A stretch of 64,000 nt of DNA from Terrimonas rubra (GCF_042686025.1 NZ_JBHUOZ010000002.1:62001-126000); one strand, 5' to 3'. Shown: positions 32,907 to 42,326, numbered from the stretch's first letter. Notes: a model not told the origin generated them from the letters alone. Made by a program: numbers and translations.

Positions 32907-35873
32907 TTACTGCAGCACGTCTGCTTCCACTGCTTCCGCCTGGTATTTCTTAGGTACCGGCTGCAATAAAACTTTATACAGTTCATCCTGGATGTTGCCA
33001 CGTACATTTAAACGGGACAACTGGGGGCTGTCACGGGTTGGGTATACCCTGTTGGATAAGAAAATATAGAGGATATTATACCGCGGGTCAACCCATACAC
33101 AGGTGCCGGTATAGCCGGTATGACCATAGGTTTGCAGGGATACTTTTTTGGCAGGATACGGATCTTTACGTTTGGCATTATCTTTTTCCGGTTTATCAAA
33201 GCCAAGTCCGCGGCGACTGATGGCGCTTTTGTAAGCGGTAAACTCGTGAATGGTTTCCCATTTTAAGAACCGGTGGCCATTTAATTCACCGCCATTCAGT
33301 AACATCTGGTATAACTTACCCAGGTCGTAGGCATTGGAAAATAGCCCGGCATGGCCGGCCACATTGCCAAACATGGAAGCGCCTTCGTCATGTACATCGC
33401 CCCATAGCAGCTGCTGACGAAAAAAAGTATCGTTTTCGGTAGGTACTATATCCGCTTTGGTAAAACGGTCCAAAGGTTTATAACCCGTGGTTGTCATATT
33501 CATGGGTATGTAAAAGCTATCGCGTACATACTCGTCCAGTGTTTTACCGGTAAGCTCCTCTACAATATTACCCAGGAAAATAAAATCGTTATCGCTGTAA
33601 ACGTATTTGTTCTTAGGGCCTAATTTACTTGTGAGAATACGGTTGCGCAGGGTGTCACGCCAGTCGTTACGGATATACATATTCTCCGCCACCCTTTGTG
33701 TATAATTTTCTGAAGGCAACGGTGCATAGATGGCGCTGCTGGGTTTACCATCAGCCCCCATGGTTTCTTTATAAAACTGGATAAAAGAAATCAAGCCGCC
33801 CTGGTGCAACAAAAGATCCTGTATTTTAATATTGGCCTTATCCGTTTTTTTTACCCAGGGCAGGTAGTCAGATAATTTTTTTTTTAGATCGAGTTTTTTT
33901 TCTTCGTATAACTTCATGACAGCAACCGTGGTGGCCGATATTTTTGTTACCGATGCCAGGTCAAAAATGCTTTCTAACTGTACAGGCAGGGAGCCGCTTT
34001 CGTACTGGTAGTTACCAAAAGCTTTGTAATAAGCAATCTGCCCGTCTTTGGCAGCCAGTACCACACAACCGGGGAAAGCCCTTTTAGCAATTGCGTCATT
34101 GGCGATGGAATCAATTGCTGCAAACCTTTCATCGCCGATCGGAAAAAGTGTGACATCACCCGATGCAGGAAGGACAATGCCATGCCCCTCCTTATAGTTA
34201 CATACGCGTACCGGTAGTTTGCCGGTAGCGGTAAACCTGCCCTGCAACCAGTCAGCTGCCGTGTTCTGGAATACGGCATCATCCTCATTACAGGCTATTA
34301 ATGTTTTAGCCGTACAGAAGTTGGCCGCTGACAGTACATTACCAAACACCATGGTAATAGCACGGCGGTTATTTAACTGCTGCCAGAATTTTACGGCATT
34401 TTTGCTGATGCCATAGTTATTGGCACGGCCTGTTCTGATATCATGTATACCCACTATCACCGCATCGTACTTACCATTGGTAATGGCTTTTAAAATAGTG
34501 CCGCCCTTACTTACTTCGTCTTTATAGGAGAAGAAGAATACATCGGCATTCAGATCGGTCTTTAACCTTTGTGTAATGGTATTATCCGCATTGTTACCAA
34601 TAACCACATACGCTACTTTGTTTCCCTGCTTTAAAGGAAATTTAAAGTAGTCGTTCCTGAAATTATCTTTTACCACGTAGTTCAGTACTGTCAGCGATTT
34701 TTCAGCAACCGCTTTACGGATATTGTTGGTTGCCACATTAATATCTTCTAACAGGTTGGTGGTATTTACCGGCTGCATATTCTGCAGGCCCAGTTTATAT
34801 TTTTCGGTGAGCACTTTTTTACACTTGGCATTAATGTCATCCCAGCTAAGCTTACCATCCGTGATGGCTTTTTTAATAGCGGCAATAGATTGCTGCACAC
34901 TTTCCGGTAAACATAACATATCGTTGCCGGCTGCTAATGCTTCCACTGAAATGGTTCCACCCGGAAAGAATTTGGCCACGCCTTTCATCTCCAGTGCATC
35001 AGTAAAGGTTAAGCCGTCATACCCCATCTCTTCCCTTAAAATGCCGGTGATATTTTTTTTGGATAAGGAGGTAGCCCTGTTGGCCGTATTATCAATGGCC
35101 GGTATATACAGGTGCGCTACCATCACGCTGCCTATACCCGCATTGGCAATGGCCCTGAAGGGGTATAGCTCCATAGAGTCTAACTGGCTGCGTACTTTTT
35201 TTATTACCGGCAGGTCGTAATGTGAATCCACATCTACATCACCATGACCGGGAAAGTGTTTGGCACAGGCCATAATACCTGCATCCTGCATGCCTTTCAT
35301 GTAGGCAATACCCATGCTGGTAACCTTGTATTTATTTTCGCCAAAAGAACGGAAGCCGATAACAGGGTTGTTGGGATTATTATTAATATCCACCACCGGT
35401 GCATAGTTTACATGCACACCAATACGTTTGCATTGTTCGCCTACCGCTTTACCTAACTGGTATACCAGGTCAGTATCGCTCATTGCGCCCAGTGTAAGCT
35501 GGTAAGGAAATTTAATGGCGCTGTCCAGCCGCATGCCCAGGCCCCACTCACCATCAATAGTAATCATAATGGGGGTTTGTGCAATGGATTGGTAATAGTT
35601 AGTGAGGTTGGCCTGCCTTACAGGACCTCCCTGGAAAAAACAGAGGGCTCCAATATTGTATTGTTTAATATCATTGACCACTTTGGCCACATGATCGGCC
35701 CCCAGGTTGGAGTGTGCCCGCACCACCATTAACTGCGCAATGCGTTGTTCCGGAGTAAGCGATTGAAAAACACTATCTACCCATGCCTGGGCAGGTAAAT
35801 TACTTTTAAACTGTGCCGCCGAAAAAAACGGCGTTACCAATAAACATACAATAAGCAACCTGTATAACCTCAT
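32907..35873 (-). CDS. Glycoside hydrolase family 3 (NagZ-like) fused to a class C beta-lactamase-like serine hydrolase
   Basis: A 988-residue exported two-enzyme protein. The signal peptide is MRLYRLLIVCLLVTPFFSAA. Residues about 35-370 are a GH3 barrel with the NagZ His/Asp loop KHFPGHGDVDVDSHYDLPVI and the nucleophile Asp in FTDALEMKG. Residues 400-570 are the GH3 C-terminal sandwich. Residues about 600-960 are a beta-lactamase/penicillin-binding-type domain with SVTK (SxxK), YSDN (YxN) and HTG (KTG-like). GH3 NagZ enzymes cut GlcNAc-anhydroMurNAc, so a role in periplasmic cell-wall recycling or muropeptide hydrolysis is likely. The fusion is a recurring Bacteroidota arrangement. Confidence 0.9.
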   Translation of the reverse strand: MRLYRLLIVCLLVTPFFSAAQFKSNLPAQAWVDSVFQSLTPEQRIAQLMVVRAHSNLGADHVAKVVNDIKQYNIGALCFFQGGPVRQANLTNYYQSIAQTPIMITIDGEWGLGMRLDSAIKFPYQLTLGAMSDTDLVYQLGKAVGEQCKRIGVHVNYAPVVDINNNPNNPVIGFRSFGENKYKVTSMGIAYMKGMQDAGIMACAKHFPGHGDVDVDSHYDLPVIKKVRSQLDSMELYPFRAIANAGIGSVMVAHLYIPAIDNTANRATSLSKKNITGILREEMGYDGLTFTDALEMKGVAKFFPGGTISVEALAAGNDMLCLPESVQQSIAAIKKAITDGKLSWDDINAKCKKVLTEKYKLGLQNMQPVNTTNLLEDINVATNNIRKAVAEKSLTVLNYVVKDNFRNDYFKFPLKQGNKVAYVVIGNNADNTITQRLKTDLNADVFFFSYKDEVSKGGTILKAITNGKYDAVIVGIHDIRTGRANNYGISKNAVKFWQQLNNRRAITMVFGNVLSAANFCTAKTLIACNEDDAVFQNTAADWLQGRFTATGKLPVRVCNYKEGHGIVLPASGDVTLFPIGDERFAAIDSIANDAIAKRAFPGCVVLAAKDGQIAYYKAFGNYQYESGSLPVQLESIFDLASVTKISATTVAVMKLYEEKKLDLKKKLSDYLPWVKKTDKANIKIQDLLLHQGGLISFIQFYKETMGADGKPSSAIYAPLPSENYTQRVAENMYIRNDWRDTLRNRILTSKLGPKNKYVYSDNDFIFLGNIVEELTGKTLDEYVRDSFYIPMNMTTTGYKPLDRFTKADIVPTENDTFFRQQLLWGDVHDEGASMFGNVAGHAGLFSNAYDLGKLYQMLLNGGELNGHRFLKWETIHEFTAYKSAISRRGLGFDKPEKDNAKRKDPYPAKKVSLQTYGHTGYTGTCVWVDPRYNILYIFLSNRVYPTRDSPQLSRLNVRGNIQDELYKVLLQPVPKKYQAEAVEADVLQ

Positions 35874-36332
35874 GATATAACTTTCCTGTGTTTACGAAAA
35901 AAATAAAATTACTGTTTTTAACCCATTGACCTCCTGTAAATCAGCATTTACGCCTATAATTTTAACAGTTATCTCTGTAATAAACGGGTTTATGCAACCC
36001 ACATAAAACAATCATTATAAAATAAAATTGCTGCTGGCAAAATACAGCATATATGTTTCATCAATTTAAAACTAATCACACAACAGCTGCCTGCAATCTG
36101 GGGCTATCGGCTTTAGTACTACTATCGGCTACAGTTCCCGCTGTACGCTGTACTTCGCCACAGTCCTTGCCCCAAACCTTCAGCGAGGTGCCGCTTCCAT
36201 CGGGCAGCCCTTCAGCTGTATTACCAGCTTAAGCAACTATTATCGCAAAAAGCCTACCAGTAGTCCCACATTATCATACAAATAAAAATGCCGGCCTTAC
36301 GGGGCCGGCGGAACAGCGCAGTAAGCGTTAAC
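35874..36332. repeat. Intergenic region with dispersed GC-rich repeat (copy B)
   Basis: 459 bp without a gene. The segment 36100-36220 (121 bp) is a dispersed repeat. It opens with GGGGCTATC, contains CTACAGTTCCCGCTGT (36129-36144) and closes with CCGCTTCCATCGGGCAGCCC and TTCAGCTGTA. Matching elements in inverse orientation are at 41346-41449 and 63561-63681. The rest is AT-rich, with a terminator for the gene to the right at 36282-36309. Confidence 0.65.
36282..36309 (-). terminator. Intrinsic terminator of the first T9SS cargo gene
   Basis: GCCGGCC (36290-36296) with GGCCGGC (36303-36309); on the minus strand followed by ATTTTTATTTG. Confidence 0.75.
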
Positions 36333-37589
36333 TTATTGCACCATTAATTTATGGGAATAGATGGTGTGTTTATCGTTATTAATTACCTGCAACAAATAAA
36401 TACCCGATGTAGTAATAGCAGGTAAACTAAGCTGCTGGTTATGTACTTTACCACCGCTGTTAACGGTGCGCTGCATTACCTGTTTACCGCCGCCGTCCAA
36501 TACCTTTACCGTGTACACACCGGCAGGTATATCTTTCAGCTGCAGGGTGAATGTTTTTTCGGTTACCGGGTTGGGAAATACCTCTACACCTGTATTGCCC
36601 GTTGTTTTATCATTTACTACAGCCAGCATATCCGGTGTACCAAATTCTTTTTTACCGGAACGGAGTATATTACTGTTGGCCAGGTCCGATGTACGCCAGG
36701 GTTTTGCCGTTGTGGTTAACGCAGTGGCGGTCATGGTTTTTATATTCAGCTGAAAAATACCGCTGTTATCGGTAGCACTGGTGATCACAATATTTTTTCC
36801 ATCGGCACTTACTGCTGCACCGTTCATGGTAAAACTTGCCGGCAGCCCGCTAACCACGCCCAGGTGAGTAGCTACTTTGGTTTGTGTATTTACACTAAAC
36901 ACATGGTTACGGGCCGATAGGATGATGAGGTTACCATCATCATCCGCCACCATATCACCACCATAGCTGGTACAGTTATTATAAATAGAAACTGATTGAT
37001 TGGCCGGCGCATCTACCAGCTGGCCCAGGTCGGTTACGGTAATACCTTTCTTTTTAGAAGCACTTACCTGGTATACTTTTTTAGCATCATTACTAATGGC
37101 ATATACATACCCATCGTTACCAATGGTCATACGCGTAATAATATCGCTTTGGTCTGCTGCTTTTTGTGCAATGCCTGTTAAAGGTTTACCGGTTACATAT
37201 ACCTGCATGGTGCTTAAATCAATATACCTTAACTGGTCAATTAACATGGGGGTAAACCAAAGGCGGTTGTTTGCCTTATCATAAGCAAGGGCCGCCACAC
37301 CGTTTACAAAAGCAGCGTTGGCCAGGCTGCCATATACTTTATCTACCTGTGGTGTTAATTGTTTTTTATCGGCTGCATTATATAATACAGTCTGCGGGTT
37401 GTTTCCCTGCAGCAATACATCACTATAGGTATTGATAGTAAGATCCAGCTTACGTAAAGTGGTCCAGTTAAACCCTTCCTGCTGTACATCGGTAATAGCA
37501 TAGGCAAACCGGTCGTTTTGCCCTGACAGTGCAGGTGATAAACCAATAAAAGCGGTAGCAATAAATAATTGGGGTAGATATAGCTTCAT
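36333..37589 (-). CDS. T9SS-secreted beta-propeller-like protein
   Basis: A 418-residue exported protein with signal peptide MKLYLPQLFIATAFIGLSPA. The central part (about 25-330) is made of repeated beta-strand units of the kind seen in propellers (IGNDGYVYAISNDAKKVYQV, DDDGNLIILSARNHVFSVN, SADGKNIVITSATDNSGIFQ). The last 80 residues are a type A T9SS sorting domain (VFPNPVTEKTFTLQL, GVYTVKVLDGGGKQV, SGIYLLQV, KLMVQ). The family is secreted by the PorSS/T9SS and anchored or released at the surface. Ligand or enzyme role unknown. A second T9SS cargo gene is encoded to its right. Confidence 0.8.
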   Translation of the reverse strand: MKLYLPQLFIATAFIGLSPALSGQNDRFAYAITDVQQEGFNWTTLRKLDLTINTYSDVLLQGNNPQTVLYNAADKKQLTPQVDKVYGSLANAAFVNGVAALAYDKANNRLWFTPMLIDQLRYIDLSTMQVYVTGKPLTGIAQKAADQSDIITRMTIGNDGYVYAISNDAKKVYQVSASKKKGITVTDLGQLVDAPANQSVSIYNNCTSYGGDMVADDDGNLIILSARNHVFSVNTQTKVATHLGVVSGLPASFTMNGAAVSADGKNIVITSATDNSGIFQLNIKTMTATALTTTAKPWRTSDLANSNILRSGKKEFGTPDMLAVVNDKTTGNTGVEVFPNPVTEKTFTLQLKDIPAGVYTVKVLDGGGKQVMQRTVNSGGKVHNQQLSLPAITTSGIYLLQVINNDKHTIYSHKLMVQ

Positions 37590-37723
37590 AAGCGGTTATT
37601 GAGGTTATAATTGGTCTGTTAAGTTACACCCATTTTTTGGTAAGCCCCAAATATTTCTGGCAGGCAATGCCATGCCAGACAAGCTTTTTGATCGTTAATA
37701 TTGTGCGCTAAGTAATTACACAT

Positions 37724-37760
37724 AAAAAGGCCTCCTGAAAAATACCAGGAGGCCTTTGTT
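37724..37760 (-). terminator. Intrinsic terminator of the second T9SS cargo gene
   Basis: A 12-bp perfect stem, AAAGGCCTCCTG (37726-37737) with CAGGAGGCCTTT (37746-37757), followed on the minus strand by TTTATG. Confidence 0.8.
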
Positions 37761-37777
37761 GTTTATTCTAAGTAGTT

Positions 37778-40471
37778 TTATTTCTTCGTTATTTTATGCG
37801 TGGTTTTACCATCTCCGGTAATTACTTCCAGCACATAGTTACCGGTTTTTAAGTTCTGCAGATCCTGTACCACAATGATGTTTTCACCAGGCTGCACGCC
37901 TATTTTACGTACCAGTTCCTGCTGACCCAGCATGTTTACCACACGTACAGTTATTTCAGTTTCGGTACGGCTGTTCAACTGTAATTTAACGTTGGATACA
38001 AAAGGATTGGGGAATACCGAAATAGCATTTAAGGTGGTAGTGCCGGACAGGCGCACCATTACTATTTTACTGAACGTGCTCTTACCATCAAAATCCACTA
38101 TGCGTAAACGATAGTAAACAATACTATTGCCTGCAGGTAAGTTATCGTTGAAATTATAATATTGTTTTATATCAGTAGTACCCTTACCGTTCAGTGCACC
38201 CACTTTGTTAAAGGTTAAACCATCAGTACTTCTTTCCACTTCAAAACGGTCATTCTTCAGCTCACCGGCAGTGATCCAGTTAAGCTGTGCCGTATTACCA
38301 TCGCGGGTTACTTTAAACTCGGTAAGCGTAACAGGTAACATAATATTACCGGGGCCGAATATATACGTACCATCATCGGTAAAAGCCTGGTTGTCGGAAG
38401 CATTATTGCCATAAATACGGCCGGTATTGGATACCGATATCCATGGAGTGGCATAAGTGGGTGTTTTGCATTTAAAGCCTACGGAATAAGTTTGTCCCGG
38501 AGTTAACAGACCGCCTTGTGTAGCGGTAGCGCCTGTACCCACAAAAAACTTAACCCATGATTTACCGCCGGTGGAAGCATAATATCCCAGGTCGTCGCCG
38601 GTAGCATCGGTTAACGGGGTTTGAGGACCACTGGCCCCACCAATGAACATGGAGTTGGCTATATAGTTTAAGCCTACCGGTATAGTATCTACCACTATAT
38701 TATTGATAGCATTACCCAGGCCATTGTTTTTACCCGAAAGAATATAGGTAATGGTTTCTTCAGGGTATAATAAGCCGGTTGCGCTGCCCGGACCTGTGAT
38801 GGTACCTGTTTTATCGAGTATTACAGCCGGTGGATTGGCCGCCATGGAAATACCGAATACACTGGGGAAATACTGATCGGCCTCGGTACCGAATTCAACA
38901 CTCATATTGGTCATACCCGGCGTAATATTATAACCGCTGCCTATATTGATATCGTCGATATCAATACCCATCTGGTTAATATAGTTGGGGGTTTTAGTAG
39001 TAACATGTTGCCCGTTGCGGGTAATAGTACCATTCCAGAAATTTTGTGCGGGGTTTAACGCGTCGCTTACCACTACATTGTTCAGCTTCACATAATCACC
39101 GGCAGGGTTGGTAGCCGTAGCTCCCAGGTTAGCATCGCCTTCCCAGGCAAAGAAGGACATATGGGCGTCGGCCTGGCCTGCAAAAGCAGAAGAAGGATTA
39201 AGCCCCGATAATTGTATGGTTTGTGAAGTAGGTGCAGAGGAGTTGCTTACCAATATAAAGCCGTCGTAGATACGGATATTAGAGAAAGTAGCATTGGCAT
39301 CCTCATAAGCTACCATGATGGTCCAGCCGCCAAAGTTACCGCCGCCGCCGCCGGTACTGCCGGTATTGAGCTTTATATTGGCAACTGTATAGCTTCCGGC
39401 TTTATTGGCGTTAACAAAAGCCGTAATATCAAAATAAGCCTGGTAGGCGGTTGCCGAGGTACCCGGTATCGCTACTTTATCAACCTGTGATACAGGAGCC
39501 GTAATGGTTTGGTAAGCACCGCTTGCCTTCCTGATCTTTACAGTACGCACATTAACATCATCGGTACCCAGATCGGTGGTAGTAATACGGCCACCCCAAT
39601 ATAAACGGGCAAATTTAATGGTGGGGTTGGTAATGCCCGCAGGTAAAACCAGGTCGGCAGATGATGAGTTGAAGGTATTGATGGCATTGCCCTGTAACTG
39701 CAGGTTAAAGTATACATCGGCATTACAACCACTGCCCTGATGCACTTCTACGGCAATAACATTATTACCGTTTACAAACGCCGATGAAGGAATGGTAATG
39801 GTACCATCGCCATCAGTGGAGTTACGGCAGGTGGATGCCAGTGTACTAAAGTTCACAGCGCCGGCAGGCATACTAACTCTTCCCACTTCGGTACCGTTTA
39901 CATATACTACGGCACCATCATCATATTGAAGGGTCATTACAAAATTCTGGAAGGATGCCGGGTTGGTAATGCTGACAGTAGTTCTGAAATAATTGGTATT
40001 CCTGTCTGCTGCCAGGGTGGTGCCCCCGCTGCCGGTACCCCGGCGTAAAGGACTTGCAGCCGGTCCTGACCAGGAGGCATCACTGTAACCGGTTTGGGTC
40101 CAGTTAAAGCCGCCGTTATCGGCAGGTGCGGCTGTGCCGTTGGAGTACTTCCAACTGGCGCCGTAGCTGATAAAGGTAGTAGCGGCAATGGTGCCATCCA
40201 CATCAATATTTTGCATATCGGTATTATCATTACCGCTTTCGCTGGTACGGTAACCATTAGTGCTGGTGGGAGCCTGCCATTCATTCATTACCGTGGCCGA
40301 ACCGCCAAGGATGGTATTGCCAAACATAGTGTGGCTGCCGCGGATATTTTCGGAATATACGGGTGCACCGTAAGCACGTATTACCTGTGCAAAAACACGG
40401 GTTTGGGGTTGAAGAAATGTAAAAGCAAGTACAAACAGACCAGCTTTTACAATAGGTAAAGCTAATTTCAT
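37778..40471 (-). CDS. Large T9SS-secreted surface protein with DUF11-like and sorting domains
   Basis: An 897-residue exported protein with signal peptide MKLALPIVKAGLFVLAFTFL. Residues 90-290 form a galactose-binding or PA14-like beta-sandwich (MTLQYDDGAVVYVNGTEVGRV; SAFVNGNNVIAVEVHQGSGC). The next 250 residues resemble a DUF3344-type region (KFARLYWGGRITT). A DUF11-like repeat follows near 560-640 (TITYILSGKNNGLGNAINNIVVD). Then comes a fibronectin-like part (LNWITAGELKNDRFEVERS) and a type A T9SS sorting domain (ISVFPNPFVSNVKLQL, LVRKIGVQPG, GNYVLEVITGDGK). It looks like an adhesin or cell-surface structural protein. A long upstream region may hold its promoter (variant box TAATTTCG, complement near 40626-40633). 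Confidence 0.8.
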   Translation of the reverse strand: MKLALPIVKAGLFVLAFTFLQPQTRVFAQVIRAYGAPVYSENIRGSHTMFGNTILGGSATVMNEWQAPTSTNGYRTSESGNDNTDMQNIDVDGTIAATTFISYGASWKYSNGTAAPADNGGFNWTQTGYSDASWSGPAASPLRRGTGSGGTTLAADRNTNYFRTTVSITNPASFQNFVMTLQYDDGAVVYVNGTEVGRVSMPAGAVNFSTLASTCRNSTDGDGTITIPSSAFVNGNNVIAVEVHQGSGCNADVYFNLQLQGNAINTFNSSSADLVLPAGITNPTIKFARLYWGGRITTTDLGTDDVNVRTVKIRKASGAYQTITAPVSQVDKVAIPGTSATAYQAYFDITAFVNANKAGSYTVANIKLNTGSTGGGGGNFGGWTIMVAYEDANATFSNIRIYDGFILVSNSSAPTSQTIQLSGLNPSSAFAGQADAHMSFFAWEGDANLGATATNPAGDYVKLNNVVVSDALNPAQNFWNGTITRNGQHVTTKTPNYINQMGIDIDDINIGSGYNITPGMTNMSVEFGTEADQYFPSVFGISMAANPPAVILDKTGTITGPGSATGLLYPEETITYILSGKNNGLGNAINNIVVDTIPVGLNYIANSMFIGGASGPQTPLTDATGDDLGYYASTGGKSWVKFFVGTGATATQGGLLTPGQTYSVGFKCKTPTYATPWISVSNTGRIYGNNASDNQAFTDDGTYIFGPGNIMLPVTLTEFKVTRDGNTAQLNWITAGELKNDRFEVERSTDGLTFNKVGALNGKGTTDIKQYYNFNDNLPAGNSIVYYRLRIVDFDGKSTFSKIVMVRLSGTTTLNAISVFPNPFVSNVKLQLNSRTETEITVRVVNMLGQQELVRKIGVQPGENIIVVQDLQNLKTGNYVLEVITGDGKTTHKITKK

Positions 40472-40682
40472 ACTCTTAGGGTTTGAATTACAGAATAGGG
40501 AAAGATGGTAGTTGAAGGAGAGAGGATGTTTTTTGGTGTATCAACAGGATGTTGAGATTGTAATTCCCTAAGTGGTGCTTAGGTTGAGTACCGGAATTGT
40601 GGTTAGCAATTTTTGAATACAATAACGAAATTAGAATGAAAAAAGTAATATTGCAAGTTTTTACGATATTTCTTGAGTAAAA

Positions 40683-41285
40683 TCACTTTTTTATTTGCGT
40701 ATTTTTCCACGGTTTATACACGATGCCGGTAGGCTTACCGGAGGTTTTAGCTGGTTCAGTCATTGGCTCACAGGCAATTAAGCTGTTTTTACACTGTTGC
40801 GGCAGCTGCTGGTAAATGGCTGTACCCTGTTTTTTCCATTGCAGCATTTCGGCACTTACTTTTTTGATCATTTTGGCCGGATTGCCCACAATCAGGCTGC
40901 GTTTGGCATAAGTTTCACCCTGTTTAATGAAGGATAAAGCGCCTACAATACATTCATCGCCCAGTACTACCTCGTCCATAATAACGGCATTCATGCCTAT
41001 TAAACAGTGTTTGCCAAGGGTTGCCCCATGTATGATAGCGCCATGGCCAATATGGGCACCCTTATGCAGGTGTACCGTTACCCCGGGAAACATGTGAATG
41101 GTACAGTTCTCCTGCACATTGCAGCCATCCTCAATAATGATCTTACCCCAATCGCCACGGATTGCAGCGCCCGGACCGATATAACATTTTTTACCGATCA
41201 CCACCTGCCCGGTTACTGCCGCCTGCGGATGAACAAAGGAAGAAGGGTGTACTACCGGCACATGGCCCTGGAAAGCATAGATCAT
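40683..41285 (-). CDS. Gamma-carbonic-anhydrase-like hexapeptide-repeat protein (PaaY-like)
   Basis: A 200-residue left-handed beta-helix protein. Hexapeptide repeats run from about 12 to 155 (VHPQAAVTGQVVIGKKCYIG, AAIRGDWGKIIIEDGCNVQE, HIGHGAIIHGATLGKHCLIG). The histidines expected to bind zinc in gamma-carbonic anhydrases are seen in CTIHMFPG and HIGHGAIIHG. Length and sequence also fit PaaY, a thioesterase/carbonic-anhydrase-like protein of phenylacetate degradation, but no paa genes are near. I therefore give only the family. A TATATTTG box lies 15 bp upstream. Confidence 0.82.
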   Translation of the reverse strand: MIYAFQGHVPVVHPSSFVHPQAAVTGQVVIGKKCYIGPGAAIRGDWGKIIIEDGCNVQENCTIHMFPGVTVHLHKGAHIGHGAIIHGATLGKHCLIGMNAVIMDEVVLGDECIVGALSFIKQGETYAKRSLIVGNPAKMIKKVSAEMLQWKKQGTAIYQQLPQQCKNSLIACEPMTEPAKTSGKPTGIVYKPWKNTQIKK

Positions 41286-41299
41286 ACGGGGTATTTTTA

Positions 41300-41307
41300 C
41301 AAATATA
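41300..41307 (-). promoter_or_regulatory. -7 box (TATATTTG) of the hexapeptide gene
   Basis: Exact TAnnTTTG on the minus strand, 15 bp before the ATG, which would leave a very short leader. Confidence 0.4.
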
Positions 41308-41345
41308 AGATGGACCGCGTTGCAAGCGGGTTGACGAGCAGGGAT

Positions 41346-41449
41346 ATACTGCTGACGGGCTGCCCGATGGAAGTGGCACCGAAGTGAAACAAAGGTATAA
41401 CGGACAGCGGGAACTGTAGCTGAACGGTGTTACAGCAGCTGACAGCCCC
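41346..41449. repeat. Dispersed GC-rich repeat (copy C, inverse orientation)
   Basis: About 104 bp between the hexapeptide gene and yidD. The complement shares with the 36.1-kb copy the 16-mer CTACAGTTCCCGCTGT (41404-41419) and 23 of 24 bases over 41357-41380. It is bounded by GACAGCCCC. Confidence 0.65.
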
Positions 41450-41455
41450 AAATTA

Positions 41456-41695
41456 TTAAGGGACGGGATCGTAACCACTGCCACCCCAGGGATGACAACG
41501 GGCAATACGTTTTACGGCCAGCCAGAAACCTTTGAACACCCCATGTTTTTTAAACGCCTCAATGGCGTAATGTGAACAGGTGGGGGTATAACGGCACTTG
41601 GGGCCAAACCAGGGCGATATGACCCACTGGTATAGCTTTATAATGAAAATAAAGGGGTAGCTAAGCAGTTTTAGTATGAATTTTACCGGCTTCAT
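41456..41695 (-). CDS. yidD: Membrane protein insertion efficiency factor YidD
   Basis: A 79-residue small protein. It has an amphipathic start (MKPVKFILKLLSYPFIFIIK) and the family core YQWVISPWFGPKCRYTPTCS followed by HYAIEAFKKHGVFKG. The cysteines and the RYTPTCSHYA phrase are diagnostic. It helps insertion of membrane proteins through the YidC pathway. Its start overlaps the end of rnpA by 35 bp, so the two are translationally coupled in the usual rpmH-rnpA-yidD order. Confidence 0.92.
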   Translation of the reverse strand: MKPVKFILKLLSYPFIFIIKLYQWVISPWFGPKCRYTPTCSHYAIEAFKKHGVFKGFWLAVKRIARCHPWGGSGYDPVP

Positions 41696-42080
41696 GTAAT
41701 AGTTTATTTAATAGAACCGCTATTTTTTCCTGTACCAGCTGCCATTCGGGTAGCTCGTTGGCGGTAAAAATAACAAAGACTTCCATCCGGCGGTTTTGCT
41801 GTACCAGCAATTCCTGCAATGCCGTTTTTTGTAAGCGCCAGGCTTCCCGCATTTGTCTTTTGATGCGGTTACGGTCAACCGCATGTTTGAAATACTTTTT
41901 GGAAACCCCCACCCCAAACTGTACACCGGGATTGTTTTTGCCGGTAAAGGGTTGTATAATGAAGAAGGCCTTACAGGGTGAAGCGTTTATTTTTTGCCCC
42001 GTTTTAAAAATGGCATCGATACTCTTACGGCTTTTAAGCCGTAAATGTTTGCCTAAGGTATATGTAGGTTGCGGGGTCAT
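41661..42080 (-). CDS. rnpA: Ribonuclease P protein component
   Basis: A 139-residue basic protein, the C5-type subunit of RNase P that matures tRNA 5' ends. The family signature is present: RLKSRKSIDAIFKTGQK near the start, and FGVGVSKKYFKHAVDRNRIKRQMREAWR with the RNR box. It lies between rpmH and yidD. A terminator-like hairpin (42112-42141) stands between rpmH and this gene. Confidence 0.93.
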   Translation of the reverse strand: MTPQPTYTLGKHLRLKSRKSIDAIFKTGQKINASPCKAFFIIQPFTGKNNPGVQFGVGVSKKYFKHAVDRNRIKRQMREAWRLQKTALQELLVQQNRRMEVFVIFTANELPEWQLVQEKIAVLLNKLLHEAGKIHTKTA

Positions 42081-42111
42081 GCGCCGTTAAAACTAATATA
42101 TATTAAGGGTG

Positions 42112-42141
42112 CAAAAAAATAGCCCCGGATGAACCAGAGCT
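42112..42141 (-). terminator. Terminator-like hairpin between rpmH and rnpA
   Basis: AGCCCCGG (42121-42128) with CCAGAGCT (42134-42141), with G-U pairs on the transcript, loop of 5, followed by ATTTTTTT on the minus strand. It would let rpmH be made in excess over rnpA. Confidence 0.6.
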
Positions 42142-42170
42142 ATCAGCACATGTATAGTAAGTTACTATGA

Positions 42171-42326
42171 TTACTTTAATCTGCGTTCGTCAGAAACGGT
42201 CAGTTTTTTACGGCCTTTTGCACGACGGCTGGCTAATACTTTACGACCATTAGCGCTTTCCATACGTTTACGGAAGCCATGAACTGTTTTACGACGACGA
42301 CGATGAGGTTGGAATGTACGTTTCAT
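42171..42326 (-). CDS. rpmH: 50S ribosomal protein L34
   Basis: 51 residues from ATG 42326 to TAA 42171: MKRTFQPHRRRRKTVHGFRK, then RMESANGRKVLASRRAKGRK and a short tail. This is the canonical bL34 sequence, slightly extended at the C-terminus (KLTVSDERRLK). First gene of rpmH-rnpA-yidD. An exact -7 box is 105 bp upstream. Confidence 0.97.
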   Translation of the reverse strand: MKRTFQPHRRRRKTVHGFRKRMESANGRKVLASRRAKGRKKLTVSDERRLK

